7,772 nt of DNA from Hyphomicrobiales bacterium. Lineage in GTDB: Bacteria > Pseudomonadota > Alphaproteobacteria > Rhizobiales > Aestuariivirgaceae. The first letter of the stretch is position 1; each line of letters starts with the position of its first letter. The position numbers and the translations under genes are program-made. Shown in pieces: positions 6,193 to 7,772 of this stretch. Under the pieces are notes generated by a model. That model had not been told where the DNA came from and searched no databases. It saw only the letters and a program-made list of their open reading frames with translations. Where the stretch lies: NCBI GenBank assembly GCA_012032065.1, contig JAAURV010000138.1, forward strand, positions 1-7,772, given 5' to 3'.

Positions 6193-7500
6193 ACCGCCGG
6201 TCGATCCAGTCGCGCACCCGGAAATAGCGCCCCAGCCATGGTACGAACCATGGCGAACCGTTGTAGAGCGGATGATCCGGAAACTCCGGGTGGTCGAAGG
6301 CGCAAACGGAATTGGCGCGGCCCACAATTTTCCGCGCGGATTGATGGCCGAGATAGCTCATCATGGCGATGCCCGAGCCATTGCAGCCGAGCGCGTAGTG
6401 AAGATTGTCGAGCTTGCCCATGTGCGGCATTTCGTCGAGCGTGAATGCGACATTGCCGGTCCAGGCATGGGTGATCCTTGTACCTTTGAGCTGCGGGAAG
6501 CGGTCCACCATGAAGCGGTAGAGGATCGGCGCGGTTTCGACCGGGTCGGTCATGCCGAATTTGGCGCGGCCGCCGAAGATCAGGCGTTTTCCATCGGGTG
6601 ACAGGCGGTAGTAGGTGAGGACCCGGCGCGTGTCGGCGAACGAGTGGTTCTTGGGGCTGACAGCCGCAGTAAGTTCCGGCGGCAGTTCCTCGGTGGCAAT
6701 GATGTAGGAGCCGAGCGGCACAACGCGGCGCTTGAACTGAGGCGTCACATCGCCAGTATAGCCGTTCGTGGCTATGACAACATCGCCGGCGGCGATGCTT
6801 CCACGTGGCGTAGTGACTGTCCAACCTGAGTTGGATTCCCGAAGGTTTGTAACGGGCGTTTTCGATGCGATCTTCACGCCCGCCTTCGCGCAGAGATCGA
6901 GCAGGCCCCTGTAGTAAAGTGCTGGATGCAGGTGCGCGGTACGGCCGATCAGCATGCCGCCGTGATAGTACTCCGAGCCAATATGCTCGCGCTGGCGCTC
7001 GCGCGGAACCAGGCTGGCCTCTGATCCGGCATGGCGGTTGAGCATCGCCACTTTCTTGTCCATGGCGGCATAGTGGCTTTTGCTCCATGCGCCGAGGAAG
7101 TAGCCGGTCTTGCTCCAGCCGCAGGAGATGGTGTTTTTCGCAATCACGCTTTCGATGTGGCTGAACGCGTCGGAGGCATTGGAGAGGAAGGGCGCGGCCT
7201 CGGTCTCGCTCATCGCCTTTGCGAGATAGCGCTTCCCGACATTGACGCCACCCGACACGATGCCGCCATTGCGGGTGGACCCGCCGAAGCCCGGCTCATG
7301 GGCATCGAGCACGATGCAGTCGATACCTTCGCGGATGAGTTCGAGGGCGGCGTTCAGGCCGGCATATCCAGCACCGATGATGGCCACGCGGGTGGTCTTC
7401 GGCAGGTCGATCTCGGGCAGGGGCTTGGGCTCATGCGCCTCCCACCAAAGGGCTGTGGTTTGAAGTCGCGGTGAAAAATCTCGTTCGCCATCCTCCGCAT
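6185..7500 (-). CDS. FAD-dependent amine/amino-acid oxidoreductase (DAO family, PuuB-like), apparent frameshift near N-terminus
   Basis: The flavoenzyme probably oxidises an amine or N-substituted amino acid. The FAD-binding beta-alpha-beta is RVAIIGAGYAGLNAALELI, with the acidic strand end VLDAHEPG. Next come the GGSTRNGGIVSGG loop of the DAO/GlpO/OrdL group, a middle domain, VVIATNGYTGD, and the C-terminal FAD motif GCNGSGIAMMSYLGH. From TGG at 7447 to the stop at 6185 the frame codes 420 residues. Its expected N-terminus (MANEIFHRDFKPQPF, starting at 7491, or MRRMANE from 7500) lies in another frame. One extra A in the run 7447-7449 would join the two into PQPFWWEAHEPKP. The start is uncertain: GGAGG abuts the 7491 ATG directly, so 7500 is given. 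It may be a sequencing error or a recently inactivated gene. It converges on the transporter operon, hinting at related substrates. Confidence 0.82.
6235..6254. repeat. Perfect 8-bp inverted repeat near the convergent gene ends
   Basis: GCCATGGT (6235-6242) pairs perfectly with ACCATGGC (6247-6254) around the loop ACGA. It lies inside the oxidase gene, coding the PWFVPW stretch, and 43 bases past the MBL hydrolase stop. No T-run follows on either strand, so an intrinsic terminator is not supported. Its position would still allow a transcript 3'-end stabilising or pausing role, or it may just reflect the repeated Pro-Trp codons. Confidence 0.4.
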
Positions 7501-7539
7501 GATGCGGCGGCGGCCTGCTCGAGCGCAAGTGCGCCGCGC

Positions 7540-7772
7540 TCAAACCTGGTCTGAATAAACCAGAACCCGCGTCCCTATCGGCGCCCGCCGATAAAGATCG
7601 ACCACGTCCTGGTTGAACATGCGGATGCAGCCCGAGGACGCCGCGGTGCCGATGCTTTGCGGCGCATTGGTGCCATGGATGCGGTAGAGCGTGTCGCGGC
7701 TGTCGCGGAAGAGGTAGAGCGCGCGTGCGCCCAGAGGGTTTTCCCGGCCCGCCGGGCATGCCGCTCTTCCAC
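7540..7772 (-). CDS. L,D-transpeptidase (YkuD domain), C-terminal part; 5' end outside window
   Basis: Reading the minus strand from the right edge gives 76 residues before TGA (7540-7542). They include NPLGARALYLFRDS, then the catalytic signature HGTN (His codon 7675-7677) and SSGCIRM with catalytic Cys (codon 7627-7629), and a final VDLYRRAPIGTRVLVYSD. This is the end of a YkuD-type L,D-transpeptidase, a periplasmic enzyme that makes 3-3 crosslinks in peptidoglycan or attaches envelope proteins to it. The final beta-strand GTRVLV and the stop position are normal for the family, so the C-terminus is complete. The N-terminus, including any signal peptide, is missing only because the window ends. 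The gap to the downstream oxidase start is about 40 bases on the same strand, so shared transcription is possible, though a functional link is not obvious. Confidence 0.88.
   Translation of the reverse strand, partial: GRAACPAGRENPLGARALYLFRDSRDTLYRIHGTNAPQSIGTAASSGCIRMFNQDVVDLYRRAPIGTRVLVYSDQV

Noticed and set aside
7441..7460. Programmed -1 frameshift in the oxidase
   Set aside because: The site reads GCCCTTT in the frame needed and does not follow the X-XXY-YYZ rule, and re-pairing of both tRNAs would mismatch. A simple missing base is more likely.
7546..7563. CTGGT/ACCAG inverted repeat at the end of the L,D-transpeptidase gene
   Set aside because: Only five base pairs with an eight-base loop and no T-run, so it is too weak to call a terminator.
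7501..7759. Upstream extension of the oxidase frame to an ATG at 7759
   Set aside because: The added residues overlap the L,D-transpeptidase active-site coding region in another frame and are low-complexity Arg/Pro/His sequence, so they are not a real N-terminus.

Overview
The window is GC-rich and densely packed, with codon use, gene families and overlapping gene starts typical of an alphaproteobacterium, most likely of the Hyphomicrobiales (rhizobial) type. This placement is inferred from protein style and from a paired-hairpin intergenic repeat at the left end. No genus can be named from the sequence alone. No tRNA, rRNA, CRISPR array, insertion sequence or phage gene was seen.

Layout: (1) 1-142 has no gene and holds a two-hairpin repeat. 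(2) A minus-strand aspartate aminotransferase-type enzyme lies at 143-1339. (3) A 74-bp divergent promoter region separates it from a small plus-strand lipoprotein gene (1414-1767). (4) A compact plus-strand operon follows at 1841-6192: a PotD-like periplasmic binding protein, two permeases, an ATPase, and a metallo-beta-lactamase (MBL)-fold hydrolase. All four junctions inside the operon are 4-base stop/start overlaps. (5) Convergent to it, and overlapping its end by 8 bases, is a minus-strand FAD-dependent amine/amino-acid oxidase (DAO/PuuB-like, 6185-7500). Its reading frame is broken near the N-terminus by what looks like one missing base in an A run at 7447-7449. (6) At the right edge is the C-terminal part of an L,D-transpeptidase (7540 to beyond 7772), with its catalytic HGTN...SSGCIR motif intact.

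How the genes may work together: the ABC system is of the polyamine/opine/PotDBCA type. The binding protein, however, has Gln where PotD has a key polyamine-binding Asp, so the substrate may not be a classical polyamine. The hydrolase is translationally coupled to the transporter and an amine-oxidase-like flavoenzyme lies next door. This suggests a small import-and-degrade module: import, hydrolysis of an amide, ester or lactone, then oxidation of an amine. That reading is inference. The aminotransferase and the transpeptidase look like ordinary housekeeping neighbours.

The most useful points for a second look are the likely frameshift in the oxidase, the shortened regulatory (TOBE) domain of the ATPase, the altered ligand-site residue of the binding protein, the coupled MBL hydrolase, and the hidden partial L,D-transpeptidase, which has no start codon inside the window.
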